Assembly: GCF_003996855.1 (NCBI RefSeq) | Contig: NZ_NRQY01000003.1 | Location: forward strand, 1-64,000 | DNA from: Morganella morganii | GTDB taxonomy: Bacteria > Pseudomonadota > Gammaproteobacteria > Enterobacterales > Enterobacteriaceae | Length of the DNA stretch: 64,000 bases | Direction: 5' to 3' | Shown: one piece after another, positions 18,958 to 28,688 of the stretch | Numbering within the stretch: position 1 is the stretch's first letter | Layout: each line of letters opens with the position of its first letter | Notes under the pieces: generated by a model | What the model was told of the DNA's origin: nothing | Database searches by the model: none | Seen by the model: only the letters and a program-made list of their open reading frames with translations | Position numbers and translations under genes: made by a program

Positions 18958-21900
18958 TTACTTCACTTTACTGTTCACACTGCTGTGATCATTGGTGACA
19001 GAAATACCCACCGGGGATTTTCCGTTTACGATCCCGTCCTTAACCGCACTGATAGCCTGTCCGGCATTGAGCGGGAGTTCACCGTGAATACGGGTGCCGG
19101 TTTCTTTGACCGCCACAGAACGCATTTCCGTGTTCCCGCCATCCGGCAGACCGTCCAGCACCGCGCCGGTCAGAATAGTGCTGCCGCCGGTACGCAGTTT
19201 GCCCTGTTCACGGGCGGTCAGACCGGATTGCTGTCCCACCTGTTCTGAGGAACGGGTTTCAAAGGACGCTTTAGCATTGCCGTTCATCCCGGCCGGGGAT
19301 GTCAGACCGGATTTCACTTTATCCGCCACCGTACCGGCACCGGTTCCGGCATTTTCCCGCACGGAATCTGCTGCTTTATCCAGACCGTTTTCCAGACCGG
19401 CTTTGATATCATCCGCAAACTTCGGTGTACCGGCATTCGCCAGTTTCGAGGTGGTACTGCTGCCCTCGTCATTGGTATGTGCCGCCGACAGATCCGCATC
19501 CGCTTTCAGAACGGATTCGGTGTTAGTCCGGCTTTCAACAATCAGATCACCACCGACGCGTCCGCTGATGGTATCTGCGGTCAGTTTTCCGCCCTGAATC
19601 CGCGTGTCATTGCGGCTGTTCAGCGTGAGATTTCCGCTGTCAGTAAGGGCATTTTTCTGTGTTACCGTCTGCTGATTATCAATCCCGCCTTTCAGACCGG
19701 CGCTGATATTATGCCGTGAGCCGGTTTCCGGATTTTCCGTGCTGCGCGAAGTACTGATATTCAGGTTTCCGCCCGCATTCCAGTTAGCTTTATCCGTGGT
19801 TTTCTGTACGGATTCGATCACAATCCCTCCGTCACGGGCTGTCAGTGCGATATTTTTTGCATCGGTCTGTGTGCCTTTCAGATGCAGTGCATCATCCCGC
19901 ATGCCATCTGCTGAGACAGCAACCGTACCACCGCTGCGCAGACTGCCGCCGCGCTGGTCAGTGACATTTTCAGACTGTTTGCTGATACTGAAATCCGCGC
20001 CGCCGCCCAGTTTACTGCCGGTTTCCGTTTTACCGCCGCTGACCTGCACACCACCGTGCCACTGATGGCCGGAAAGAGTATTTGTGCTCTCCGCGCTGTT
20101 AAGCAGGGTGTTGTGCCCGCTTTTCACCGTGATATCCCCGTCACTGCTGATATCGGTGCCCTTGGCGGTCAGATCGTTTCCGGCCTGTAATACCACCCCG
20201 GTTTTGCCCTCAATCACGCCGGTTTTCGCCGTTGTGCCGGCTTCGTTATACACTTCACGTCCGCCGCTGAGGCCACCGCCCGCATTTTTCAGGTTAATCG
20301 ATTCTACGTTTACTTTCGCCCCGGCGTCATAGCCGCTGACGGTTTTGCTGTGTGTATCCGCCGCCTGATCCAGCGTCAGATTGTCACCGGCACGGACAGA
20401 AATATTTCCTTCCTCACTGCGCAGCGTATCGCCCTGTAATGAGATATCACGCCCCGCCTGCACCACGATATCGCCTTTCGCTGACAGCGATCCGGTCACC
20501 GCTTTACTGCTGCTTTCCGTTGCCAGACGATGACCACCGCTGCCTTCCGCGTTGATCGCAACATCCTGCCCGGTGGATGTTGCCACACGCAGGCTTCCTT
20601 TGCCCTCTGTTACAGACTCAGATTGATGATGCGTATCTGCCGCAGCCGCAGACTGATAATCCCCGGTATTGATCGCAATACCGCCGTTTTCCGCCCGGTA
20701 CTGTGTCCCTTCATCGCGGACACGATCGGTGACGTTCACGGCAACAGATCCTGCATTAACAGAAGTGGTTTTCGCCTGTGTGTTTTCGGTGATGCTCTGC
20801 CGGTTTTCCCCTTTACCGCCCAGATCAACGCCGATGTCCGGCAGTCCGGTGGCGGCGGTGCTGTCAGCCACACCGGCAATATTGCCTTCCGCGATATTTT
20901 CACCGGCTTTCGCCAGCGGACGCGAGACTTTGCTGTAATCCAGCGAGACCCCGAGGCTGCCTTCACCGCCTTTGGTGGTTTCCGTGGTGTGATCACTGTT
21001 GTGAGCAGCCCGGTGTTCCGAGGTCTGCGCCGTTTCCGTATAAGCGCCGCCAACGGTGTGTGATGCGCCCTCCTGGGAGAGGGTCTTTCCGGCGGTCAGC
21101 GTGAGATCGTTCCCGGCGGTGACAGAGACACTGCCGCCTTTAAGCTCACTGCCCTGCTGCGTGACAGAATCCTGCTTTTGTGTGTCGCGGGTATGATTGA
21201 TGTCCAGGCCGGCGCGGTACTGTTTATCCTCATCCTCTTTGGCATATCCGCTGATTTTGAGTGTTGTTTCTGTTTTGTCAGACTGTTTTTGCGCCTGTGC
21301 CGCACGGACATTGATATCACCCAGGGTATCAATTTTCAGTGTGCCCACACTTTCAATCAGGCTTCCGGCGATGGTGATATCATTTTTCCCTGCCAGCCGC
21401 AGATCGGCCTCTGATCTCAGCTCGCTGCGCTCCACCCGGATATCTTCACTGTTTTCACGGAGGGTACTGCGGGTGATGTTAAACGCACCGCCATCACGGT
21501 TATCAATGTATTTTGCCGTCCGGCTGATACCGTTTTCGATGACCAGCGCGCCCTGCCCGGTCTGCACTAGGCTGTCCTGCGTGCCTTTCACCTTGCTGCC
21601 GGTGACGGTGACGCCGTTACCGCCGGAAAGCCAGAGCTTACCGCCTGCGGTAAAATCAGAGCCGAGTGCCGTTTCTTCCGTGGTGGCACTGTTTTCACGG
21701 GAGCCGCCGCCGATACCGCCCCAGGAGGTGACATTCTCTGTATTCCCCTGATGCTGTGTCGCCGTTTGCGTACCGATGGTGAGATTATTGCCGGTGTTGA
21801 TGATCATATCCTGTCCGGCGCGTACCTGTGCCGCCTGAGCCCAGATGTCATGACCGGTATTCAGTCCCAGATTACCGCCTGCGGTCAGTTCTGTTTTCAC

Positions 21901-22959
21901 CAGTAGCTCTTTTGACGTGATATCGTCGTGTGTACCACTGAGCAGTTTTGCCGTCTCATTGCGTTTATTGCCGGACACCGTCTGTGTGCGGGAGTTGGTC
22001 ACGCCCTCAAGCAGAATATCGCCTTTGGCATCAGCACTGAGATGCGTTCCCGCCGCCAGTTTTGCCCCTTTCAGGGTGATATCACCGGTTGCGGCCGCCA
22101 GACGGATATCTCCGTCAGCACGGAGGTTGCTGGTTTCCTGCCGGATGCTTTCATCTTTGCGGGTTTCATTATTTTCCCACGACATTTTCCACTGGTTAGT
22201 GGTGCGGGTGTCTGACTGCGCAACCTGATCGCTGTCGAGCGTGATGGTTCCGGCCTGAACGGAGATATCCAATCCGGTCAGATCTGTACCGGTCAGCCGG
22301 GCTTCCTGCTGAGCCACCAGCGTGATGTTTTTGCCGTCCAGCGAGGTGCGGGTATAGCGCCCCTGCCGGGTTTCGCCGGTGACGGACTGCCCGCTGCGTT
22401 TGTCCTCTGTCCGGTGATGTTCATTACGCAGTTGTCCTTCGGTGCGTACAGTATCGCCGCTCAGGTGAATATCCCCGCCGGTAACCTGTGCGCCGGTCAG
22501 TGTCAGCGCGCCCTGTGACTGCGCATCGAAACCATTCACAGCATCAATGTTACCGGCAAGTTTTACGCCGCTGCCCTGCGCGGTATTCACCAGGCGGATT
22601 TTCCCTGCGCGCATACCGCCCAGATAATAGCTGTCCAGCGGAACCGCGTTTTTACCGGCGGAAATGGTCAGCAGATCAGCGGAAACGGTATTGTTCCCAG
22701 TGATCACATTCAGTGCCGCCGCACGGATCTCACCGTCTGCATTAATCGCGGGAGCGACCAGATCCAGCACCTTACCGGTGGTGATCCCGTTATTACCGAT
22801 CGTCAGTGAGTTTGTGTTATCCAGGGTGCTGTACGCACTGATCATACCGTTCTTAATCAGAGGGTTACCCACGATCAGCCCGGCATTATTGGTGTTGATA
22901 AAACCACAGCCCTGACAGCTGATCCCGTTCGGGTTGGCAAGGATCAGATCCGCCGCCAT
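18958..22959 (-). CDS. TpsA exoprotein, main fragment (filamentous haemagglutinin-like), downstream of an amber codon
   Basis: An open frame of 1333 codons continuing, in the same frame, from the N-terminal fragment at 22975-23343. It starts within the TPS secretion domain (LILANPNGISCQGCGFINT carries the NPNGI motif) and runs through many haemagglutinin repeats of the type GGDIHLSGD / AGNDLTLTAG, predicted to build a long beta-helix. There is no VENN motif or recognisable toxin tail. As an adhesin or haemagglutinin it would be exported by the TpsB partner encoded upstream. Without the N-terminal signal it cannot be secreted, so unless the amber codon is read the gene is inactive. Confidence 0.85.
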   Translation of the reverse strand: MAADLILANPNGISCQGCGFINTNNAGLIVGNPLIKNGMISAYSTLDNTNSLTIGNNGITTGKVLDLVAPAINADGEIRAAALNVITGNNTVSADLLTISAGKNAVPLDSYYLGGMRAGKIRLVNTAQGSGVKLAGNIDAVNGFDAQSQGALTLTGAQVTGGDIHLSGDTVRTEGQLRNEHHRTEDKRSGQSVTGETRQGRYTRTSLDGKNITLVAQQEARLTGTDLTGLDISVQAGTITLDSDQVAQSDTRTTNQWKMSWENNETRKDESIRQETSNLRADGDIRLAAATGDITLKGAKLAAGTHLSADAKGDILLEGVTNSRTQTVSGNKRNETAKLLSGTHDDITSKELLVKTELTAGGNLGLNTGHDIWAQAAQVRAGQDMIINTGNNLTIGTQTATQHQGNTENVTSWGGIGGGSRENSATTEETALGSDFTAGGKLWLSGGNGVTVTGSKVKGTQDSLVQTGQGALVIENGISRTAKYIDNRDGGAFNITRSTLRENSEDIRVERSELRSEADLRLAGKNDITIAGSLIESVGTLKIDTLGDINVRAAQAQKQSDKTETTLKISGYAKEDEDKQYRAGLDINHTRDTQKQDSVTQQGSELKGGSVSVTAGNDLTLTAGKTLSQEGASHTVGGAYTETAQTSEHRAAHNSDHTTETTKGGEGSLGVSLDYSKVSRPLAKAGENIAEGNIAGVADSTAATGLPDIGVDLGGKGENRQSITENTQAKTTSVNAGSVAVNVTDRVRDEGTQYRAENGGIAINTGDYQSAAAADTHHQSESVTEGKGSLRVATSTGQDVAINAEGSGGHRLATESSSKAVTGSLSAKGDIVVQAGRDISLQGDTLRSEEGNISVRAGDNLTLDQAADTHSKTVSGYDAGAKVNVESINLKNAGGGLSGGREVYNEAGTTAKTGVIEGKTGVVLQAGNDLTAKGTDISSDGDITVKSGHNTLLNSAESTNTLSGHQWHGGVQVSGGKTETGSKLGGGADFSISKQSENVTDQRGGSLRSGGTVAVSADGMRDDALHLKGTQTDAKNIALTARDGGIVIESVQKTTDKANWNAGGNLNISTSRSTENPETGSRHNISAGLKGGIDNQQTVTQKNALTDSGNLTLNSRNDTRIQGGKLTADTISGRVGGDLIVESRTNTESVLKADADLSAAHTNDEGSSTTSKLANAGTPKFADDIKAGLENGLDKAADSVRENAGTGAGTVADKVKSGLTSPAGMNGNAKASFETRSSEQVGQQSGLTAREQGKLRTGGSTILTGAVLDGLPDGGNTEMRSVAVKETGTRIHGELPLNAGQAISAVKDGIVNGKSPVGISVTNDHSSVNSKVK

Positions 22960-22974
22960 CCCGAATACTTCCTG

Positions 22975-23343
22975 CTATCCCAGCAGCAGCGACGGGTTAC
23001 GGCTGACCACCTCGTTAAGGATCACCCCGGCTGCCTGCCCGTTCAGATTTTTATTTGCCTCGAGCATACCGGCCAGTTGTGACTGCCCGGCAGTCAGGGC
23101 GTTATTAAAGACCGCGCCCTGATTATCCACATTAAAATCAAGATACTGGTTATGAGACAGCCCGTTACTGTTCGGCGCTGTAATATTGACAATATCCGTT
23201 CCGTTTACCTGCGAAACCCCGGGGCCGCCCGGGCCGCCGTCCGCCACAATCCCTGCGGCTGCGCTGTTCAGCGTGACAAAGGCCAGCGCCATCCACGCGG
23301 CCACCTTACCTGAAGAAGAGAGTTTAAAGCGTTCTTTTTTCAT
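22975..23343 (-). CDS. TpsA exoprotein, N-terminal fragment (signal peptide and start of TPS domain)
   Basis: 122 codons: a signal peptide with basic start and hydrophobic core (GKVAAWMALAFVTLNSAAA, about 12-30) and the first part of the TPS domain (FNVDNQGAVFNNALTAG, VILNEVVSRNPS). It stops at TAG 22975-22977; the very next codons (CAG GAA GTA TTC GGG ATG) continue the family sequence in the same frame. So a single amber codon, not a frameshift, splits one 1456-codon gene. It lies 37 bases after tpsB. Confidence 0.85.
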   Translation of the reverse strand: MKKERFKLSSSGKVAAWMALAFVTLNSAAAGIVADGGPGGPGVSQVNGTDIVNITAPNSNGLSHNQYLDFNVDNQGAVFNNALTAGQSQLAGMLEANKNLNGQAAGVILNEVVSRNPSLLLG

Positions 23344-23379
23344 TGTATTTCCTTACCATCCAACGACTGACGGAGCAGA

Positions 23380-25068
23380 TCAGAACTGATATCCCAGGCG
23401 CAGGGAAAACAGGGTATCCTGCGAAGGCAGAGCCGCCGCTGAGGTCCGGGCGCGGCTGATTTGCGCATCCAGCTGAGCACCGCCGTAGCTGACATTAACC
23501 CCTGCGGCGATACCCGCGGCAGACTGCCATCCCGCCTGCCCGGTCTGAGCCATAACCCGTCCGTAGTCCGCACCGGCGCGGGGCGTTACCGTGATCCCCT
23601 GCCGGACAAAACGGCGGGAAAGGGTGTTTTGCCAGTACCATCCCTTATCCGCCGATAACGAGCCGTCGTGAAACCCTCTGATCGTGCTGTTATCCGACAG
23701 TGTCAGCCACTCCACCCCGGGGAGGTGATCCTGTGTGTACTGACCGGCCAGATGACTGCTGAACAGGTATGTGTCCTCCGACAGCAAAAACTGCTGAACA
23801 TAACTGAGTGAAACTTTGCCTTTGGTGTATTGCGGATCGGCGCCCGGCAGCGTGTTCCGGGTATCTGCCCCGAGCAGTGTGGTGCCTTTTTCTGCCGATA
23901 GCGATGTGCTGATAACGCCGCCCGGTACCAGAATCAGCCCGGTGTAACCGGCTTCGGCGACACTCAGGGACGGGCTGCTGACGCCAATCAGTGTTTCATT
24001 TAGGTAGTTGCGGCTGCGTTTGTATGTCATTTGCGCCATCAGGGAATCAATCCGGGAGCGGTTACGGAAGATGACATAATCCGCCCGCAGCGCAGCCTGA
24101 GCGCTGTCCCCGCGCAGAATGACGTGCTGATAACGCAGTGCCTGATTGATCCGGTAACGGGAGATACTGCCGTAAGTGCTGATAGTCAGTGCGCCGTAAG
24201 GCACGGAATAGAACAGCATGCCGGAGCGGCTGTAACGTGCTGCCGGATTGTCGGTTGTGGCGGAACCGCTCAGGCTGACAAAATCGGACAATCCCGCCGG
24301 GCTGTCAGCGGTGACAGCGGCGCGGATAACATTGTGGCCGGTACTTTTCTGCCCGTAATTATCCCCGCTGAGAGAGAAACCGGCCGGGGTGCCGCGCTGA
24401 TTAACCAGGCGGACCACTGATTCTCCGGGAGCGTTACCGGGCAGAATATCCATCGTGACATGATTGGATTTCAGGCGGTTTGCCTGATCCAGCCCCTGTT
24501 CCAGTTCGGTAATTTTCAGCGGTTTGCCGATCAGAGAGGGAAACAGAAGTGACGTATTAACGCCGCGATCCGCGCCGTCAAACTGCTCTATCGTCCCTTC
24601 TGTCACCCCGATCCCCAGCTCGTGATAACCGTTGACCGGCAGAAAGCGGACCCGCGCGGTGATATAGCCTTTTTCCAGATAGCGTTCCATCAGTTCCGCC
24701 ACCAGCATATTAATATCGCGGCTGCGGATACAGTCGGCGGGCAGTGGCGAGAGTGAGCGGAGATCGTCCTGAGACAACAATGTGATACCGGCGAGATACA
24801 CGCCGCTGACCGGCAGGCACTGTTCATTCTCTGCCGCACGCAGTAACGGCTCAGCAGGAGTGATAGTCGTCTGCGGCTTGCTCAGCTGTCGGTAAGTTTG
24901 CTGCTCCAGCAGGTCGCTGATCTGTTGTGTGGCATCCTGCATCGCCCGGCGCGAGGCATCAGCGCCCGGATTTTCCGCAGCGGAAGGGAAAGGTGCGGCA
25001 TATAATGGCGGGCAAAAAAACAGCCACGATAATAATATGCAGCGTAATAATGTCAGCAGTTTGGTCAA
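23380..25068 (-). CDS. TpsB outer-membrane transporter (ShlB/FhaC/HecB family)
   Basis: A 562-residue two-partner secretion pore. A signal peptide (about 1-24, ILLSWLFFCPPLYA) is followed by a periplasmic helix-rich region, POTRA-like domains (about 75-225, including PVSGVYLAGITLLSQDDL) and a 16-strand beta-barrel ending FSLRLGYQF with the C-terminal aromatic needed for barrel assembly. The VRLVNQRGTPAGFSLSGDNYG segment is typical. It appears intact and would export the TpsA protein encoded just downstream. Promoter region is the AT-rich stretch around 25070-25200. Confidence 0.93.
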   Translation of the reverse strand: MTKLLTLLRCILLSWLFFCPPLYAAPFPSAAENPGADASRRAMQDATQQISDLLEQQTYRQLSKPQTTITPAEPLLRAAENEQCLPVSGVYLAGITLLSQDDLRSLSPLPADCIRSRDINMLVAELMERYLEKGYITARVRFLPVNGYHELGIGVTEGTIEQFDGADRGVNTSLLFPSLIGKPLKITELEQGLDQANRLKSNHVTMDILPGNAPGESVVRLVNQRGTPAGFSLSGDNYGQKSTGHNVIRAAVTADSPAGLSDFVSLSGSATTDNPAARYSRSGMLFYSVPYGALTISTYGSISRYRINQALRYQHVILRGDSAQAALRADYVIFRNRSRIDSLMAQMTYKRSRNYLNETLIGVSSPSLSVAEAGYTGLILVPGGVISTSLSAEKGTTLLGADTRNTLPGADPQYTKGKVSLSYVQQFLLSEDTYLFSSHLAGQYTQDHLPGVEWLTLSDNSTIRGFHDGSLSADKGWYWQNTLSRRFVRQGITVTPRAGADYGRVMAQTGQAGWQSAAGIAAGVNVSYGGAQLDAQISRARTSAAALPSQDTLFSLRLGYQF

Positions 25069-25210
25069 TTCGTCTTACTTATCCTTTGCGTCAGTTACCG
25101 CCGCAGCGGACAGAAAATGCCGGTTTTCTCCGGTATGGCACCGGATGAAAAAAAGCCGTGCTTTTATCTGTTATCGGCGGAAATAAGAAAAACTTAACTG
25201 ACAGGATATA

Positions 25211-25238
25211 AAACGGCGTCCGCCCGGCGGGCAGACGC
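25211..25238 (-). terminator. Terminator of cueR
   Basis: Interrupted GC-rich stem GCGTC-TGCCCG / CGGGC-GGACGC followed on the minus strand by GTTTTAT. It starts 15 bases beyond the cueR stop. Confidence 0.6.
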
Positions 25239-25252
25239 ACAAAACAGGCGGA

Positions 25253-25669
25253 TTATTTATGGCAGGCAGGTTTGCTGTGACGGCAGCCGGAGAGGTGTTC
25301 GATGATCGGACACTCCGCGCTGTCATCCCCGGGACAGGATTCCGCCAGGGCAAGCAGGCGGTCACGGATGGCAGTAAGCTCCGTAATGGTTTTCTCAATC
25401 TGCTTCACTTTACCCAGTGTCGCGGATTTCACATCCGCCGCGTGACGGTTCGGATTACGGAACAGCGATAACAGCTCGCGGCACTCATCCAGCGTGAAAC
25501 CGACCTCTTTTGCCTGGCGCAGCAATGTCAGTTCATCCACATGCTGTTCACTGAAATACCGGTATCCGTTCTCACCCCGATCCGGTGGTGTGATCAAAGA
25601 CTTATCTTCGTAAAAACGGATCGCTTTTGGCGTTAAACCCGTTTTTTGTGCAATATCGCTGATATTCAT
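25253..25669 (-). CDS. cueR: Copper-responsive MerR-family regulator CueR
   Basis: A 138-residue MerR protein: winged helix ([21 protein letters not shown]), dimerisation helix and a metal loop with Cys112 and Cys120 (CPGDDSAEC), the Cu(I)/Ag(I) ligands of CueR at the same positions as in E. coli. A His/Cys-rich tail ([11 protein letters not shown]) follows. It activates copA by distorting an over-long promoter spacer. It is divergent from copA, with the operator between them. Confidence 0.94.
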   Translation of the reverse strand: MNISDIAQKTGLTPKAIRFYEDKSLITPPDRGENGYRYFSEQHVDELTLLRQAKEVGFTLDECRELLSLFRNPNRHAADVKSATLGKVKQIEKTITELTAIRDRLLALAESCPGDDSAECPIIEHLSGCRHSKPACHK

Positions 25670-25678
25670 AACTTCTCC

Positions 25679-25707
25679 TTGACCTTACCCTTGAGGGAAG
25701 GTTTAAC
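25679..25707 (+). promoter_or_regulatory. CueR-controlled copA promoter
   Basis: TTGACC -35 element overlaps the imperfect dyad ACCTTACC-CTTGA-GGGAAGGT (25682-25702), very close to the E. coli copA promoter (TTGACCTTCCCCTTGCTGG...). The long spacer is typical of MerR-type promoters. Confidence 0.88.
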
Positions 25708-25810
25708 ATCATCTTAAATCAAAATTCCCGTTCCCCCGAACAGAATTTTATCTCTTGCGCCGTGTGCTGATATACGGCGTGATGATGCGAAACATGTAAG
25801 GAAAAAAAGT

Positions 25811-28549
25811 ATGGCAAATACCACTATTCTTGCGTTACAGGGGCTGTCCTGCGGACATTGCACCAGCAGTGTGAAAAAAGCACTCGACGCCCGTCCGGAT
25901 GTTGATTCTGCGGTTGTCACCCTTGATTTTGCCAGAGTGACCGGCGATGCGGATGCGCAATCTCTCATCAGTACCATCGAAGAAGCGGGTTACGAAGCAC
26001 AGATTGCAGACAAACCCGGTACAATTTTACAGCTTTCCGGGCTGAATTGTATGAAATGTGCAGCGAAAACGCAAAGTGCATTAGAAGCGGTTGAGGGTGT
26101 TGCGGCTGCGGTGGTTGATACCAAAGAAGCGAAAGTGTACGGCAGCGCCGATGCACAGACCTTAATCAGCGCGGTGGAAGCGGCCGGTTTTCAGGCGGCG
26201 GTGGCGGGAGAAAACGCTTCCCCAAAATCTGAACCGCTGACGTTGCCTCAGACTGAGTCAGCGGCAGCGGAGCACTGCGATATTCCGGCCACACCGGATA
26301 ATACCCCTGCCATGCCTGTGATTGAAGAGGATGACGACAGTCTCTCTTTCCTGCTCGACGGCATGACCTGTGCAAGCTGCGTCAGCAAAGTACACAAAGC
26401 GCTGCTCAGTGTGGACGGTGTGGAGAATGCCCGCGTTAACCTCGCGGAGCGCAGTGCGCTGGTCACCGGTCACGCCTCTGCGGATGCGCTGATCGCGGCC
26501 GTGGAGAAAGCCGGTTACGGTGCGGAGCTGATTCAGGATGATGCCAAACGCCGTGAACGCCAGCAGGAAGTTGCTGTCGCCAATATGAAACGGTTCCGCT
26601 GGCAGGCCGCACTGGCACTGGCTGTCGGTATTCCGGTGATGATCTGGGGAATGATCGGCGACAATATGATGCTGACCCCGGCGAATAACAATATCTGGCT
26701 GACTATCGGGATCGTCACCCTGGCCGTGATGATTCTGGCGGGCGGGCATTTCTACCGCAGCGCCTGGCAATCTCTGAAAAACGGCAGTGCAACGATGGAT
26801 ACCCTGGTGGCCCTCGGCACCGGTGCCGCGTGGCTCTATTCCATCACGGTTAACCTCTGGCCGGATGTGTTCCCGCCGCAGGCACGTCATCTCTATTATG
26901 AGGCCAGTGCCATGATCATCGGTCTGATAAACCTGGGTCATATGCTGGAGCAGCGCGCCCGTCAGCGTTCATCAAAAGCGCTGGAGCGCCTGCTGGATCT
27001 GACACCGCCGACCGCACGGGTCGTCACACCGGACGGTGAAAAAGATGTACCGCTGGCAGATGTGCAGCCGGGGATGATCCTGCGCCTGACCACCGGTGAC
27101 CGCGTGCCGGTCGATGGTGAGATCACGCAGGGTGAAGTGTGGATGGATGAGGCGATGCTGACCGGGGAACCTATCCCGCAGCAAAAAACCACCGGCGATA
27201 CCGTTTCTGCCGGAACCACCGTGCAGGACGGAACCGTGCTGTTTCGTGCCGCTGCCGTCGGCAGCAAAACCACGCTGGCACGCATCATTAAACTGGTGCG
27301 CCAGGCACAGAGCAGCAAACCGGAAATCGGTCAGCTGGCAGATAAAATCTCAGCGGTTTTTGTGCCGGTCGTGGTGGTAATTGCCCTGATTGCCGGTGCC
27401 GTCTGGTACTTCTTCGGCCCGGCGCCGCAGATAACCTATGCGCTGGTGATTATCACCACCGTACTGATTATCGCCTGTCCGTGTGCACTGGGGCTGGCAA
27501 CGCCGATGTCGATTATTTCCGGTGTCGGACGCGCCGCTGAGTTTGGTGTACTGGTACGGGATGCGGATGCGTTACAGCAGACAAGCACCCTGGACACCAT
27601 TGTTTTCGATAAAACGGGGACACTGACAGAAGGTATGCCGCAGGTGACGGAGATCCACACCTTCAACGGATTTAGTGATGATGATGTTCTGTGTCTCGCG
27701 GCGGCGCTGGAAAGCGGCTCTAATCACCCGCTGGCCCGCGCCATTACTGAACGCGCGAAAGACCTGACACTGCCGCCTGTCACGCAGTTCCGTACCCTGG
27801 CCGGTATGGGGATCAGCGGGGAGTCTGAAAGCCGGACACTGCTGCTGGGTAACCATGCGCTGATGCAGGCACAAAATATCAGCACTGCCGGTGAAGCGGA
27901 TGCATTGGTGCAGTCACAGGCCGGTAAAGGCGTGACCCCTGTGATGCTGGCAGTGGACGGCAATATCGCGGCGATACTTTCCATCCGCGATCCGCTGCGT
28001 GAAGACAGCGTCAGCGCGCTGGCGCGCCTGCACAAACAGGGATACCGCCTGGTGATGCTGACCGGGGATAATGAAGTGACCGCCCGGGCTATCGCCAGCG
28101 AAGCCGGGATTGATGAAGTAATCGCCGGTGTGCTGCCGGACGGTAAAGCCGCTGCCATTGAAAAATTACAGCAGGCCGGACGCCGTGTCGCGATGGTCGG
28201 CGATGGCATCAACGATGCCCCGGCGCTGGCACGGGCTGATGTGGGGATCGCCATGGGCGGCGGCAGTGATATCGCCATCGAAACCGCGGCTATCACCCTG
28301 ATGCGTCACAGCCTGCATGGTGTGGCTGATGCCGTGGCTATCTCGAAAGGAACACTGCGCAACATGAAGCAGAACCTGCTGGGTGCTTTTATTTATAACA
28401 CTCTCGGGATACCGATTGCGGCCGGGGTGCTGTTCCCGTTCACAGGCACACTGCTCAATCCGGTGGTGGCAGGAGCGGCAATGGCGCTGTCATCCATTAC
28501 TGTTGTCAGTAACGCCAACCGGCTGTTACGCTTTAAACCGAAAGATTAA
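25811..28549 (+). CDS. copA: Copper-exporting P1B-type ATPase CopA
   Basis: A 912-residue inner-membrane Cu(I) pump. It has three N-terminal heavy-metal domains with CxxC motifs at Cys14/17 (CGHC), Cys80/83 (CMKC) and Cys187/190 (CASC); E. coli CopA (834 aa) has two. Membrane helices follow from about 260, with the transport motif CPC at 556-558, phosphorylation site Asp600 (DKTGT), the HP motif (SNHPLAR) and GDGINDAP near 797. Regulation by CueR is expected. A probable -1 frameshift site at codons 137-139 would yield a 140-residue chaperone holding the first two metal domains. Confidence 0.96.
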   Translation: MANTTILALQGLSCGHCTSSVKKALDARPDVDSAVVTLDFARVTGDADAQSLISTIEEAGYEAQIADKPGTILQLSGLNCMKCAAKTQSALEAVEGVAAAVVDTKEAKVYGSADAQTLISAVEAAGFQAAVAGENASPKSEPLTLPQTESAAAEHCDIPATPDNTPAMPVIEEDDDSLSFLLDGMTCASCVSKVHKALLSVDGVENARVNLAERSALVTGHASADALIAAVEKAGYGAELIQDDAKRRERQQEVAVANMKRFRWQAALALAVGIPVMIWGMIGDNMMLTPANNNIWLTIGIVTLAVMILAGGHFYRSAWQSLKNGSATMDTLVALGTGAAWLYSITVNLWPDVFPPQARHLYYEASAMIIGLINLGHMLEQRARQRSSKALERLLDLTPPTARVVTPDGEKDVPLADVQPGMILRLTTGDRVPVDGEITQGEVWMDEAMLTGEPIPQQKTTGDTVSAGTTVQDGTVLFRAAAVGSKTTLARIIKLVRQAQSSKPEIGQLADKISAVFVPVVVVIALIAGAVWYFFGPAPQITYALVIITTVLIIACPCALGLATPMSIISGVGRAAEFGVLVRDADALQQTSTLDTIVFDKTGTLTEGMPQVTEIHTFNGFSDDDVLCLAAALESGSNHPLARAITERAKDLTLPPVTQFRTLAGMGISGESESRTLLLGNHALMQAQNISTAGEADALVQSQAGKGVTPVMLAVDGNIAAILSIRDPLREDSVSALARLHKQGYRLVMLTGDNEVTARAIASEAGIDEVIAGVLPDGKAAAIEKLQQAGRRVAMVGDGINDAPALARADVGIAMGGGSDIAIETAAITLMRHSLHGVADAVAISKGTLRNMKQNLLGAFIYNTLGIPIAAGVLFPFTGTLLNPVVAGAAMALSSITVVSNANRLLRFKPKD
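26221..26264 (+). promoter_or_regulatory. Probable programmed -1 frameshift element in copA
   Basis: The zero-frame codons TCC CCA AAA TCT GAA contain the slippery heptamer C CCA AAA (26221-26227). After slipping, the next codons are ATC TGA, ending at residue 140. Six bases downstream lies a perfect 8-bp stem, CCGCTGAC (26234-26241) with GTCAGCGG (26257-26264), around a 15-base loop. E. coli copA uses a similar site (CCCAAAG, then stop) at the corresponding linker to make CopA(Z). Functional use here is inferred. Confidence 0.7.
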
Positions 28550-28566
28550 TCATCAGTCATCATTTT

Positions 28567-28598
28567 AAGGGAGCGAATGATTCGCTCCCTTATTTTTT
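28567..28598 (+). terminator. Terminator of copA
   Basis: Perfect stem AAGGGAGCGAA / TTCGCTCCCTT with a four-base loop and a following T-run, 18 bases after the copA stop. Confidence 0.88.
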
Positions 28599-28688
28599 TC
28601 TTACTGATTAACCGGATATTACTTATCAGGGTTGAAAAAAACACGCGCTTGCAGTCAACTAGGGTATCGTTTCACGACAGGAGTCGTC

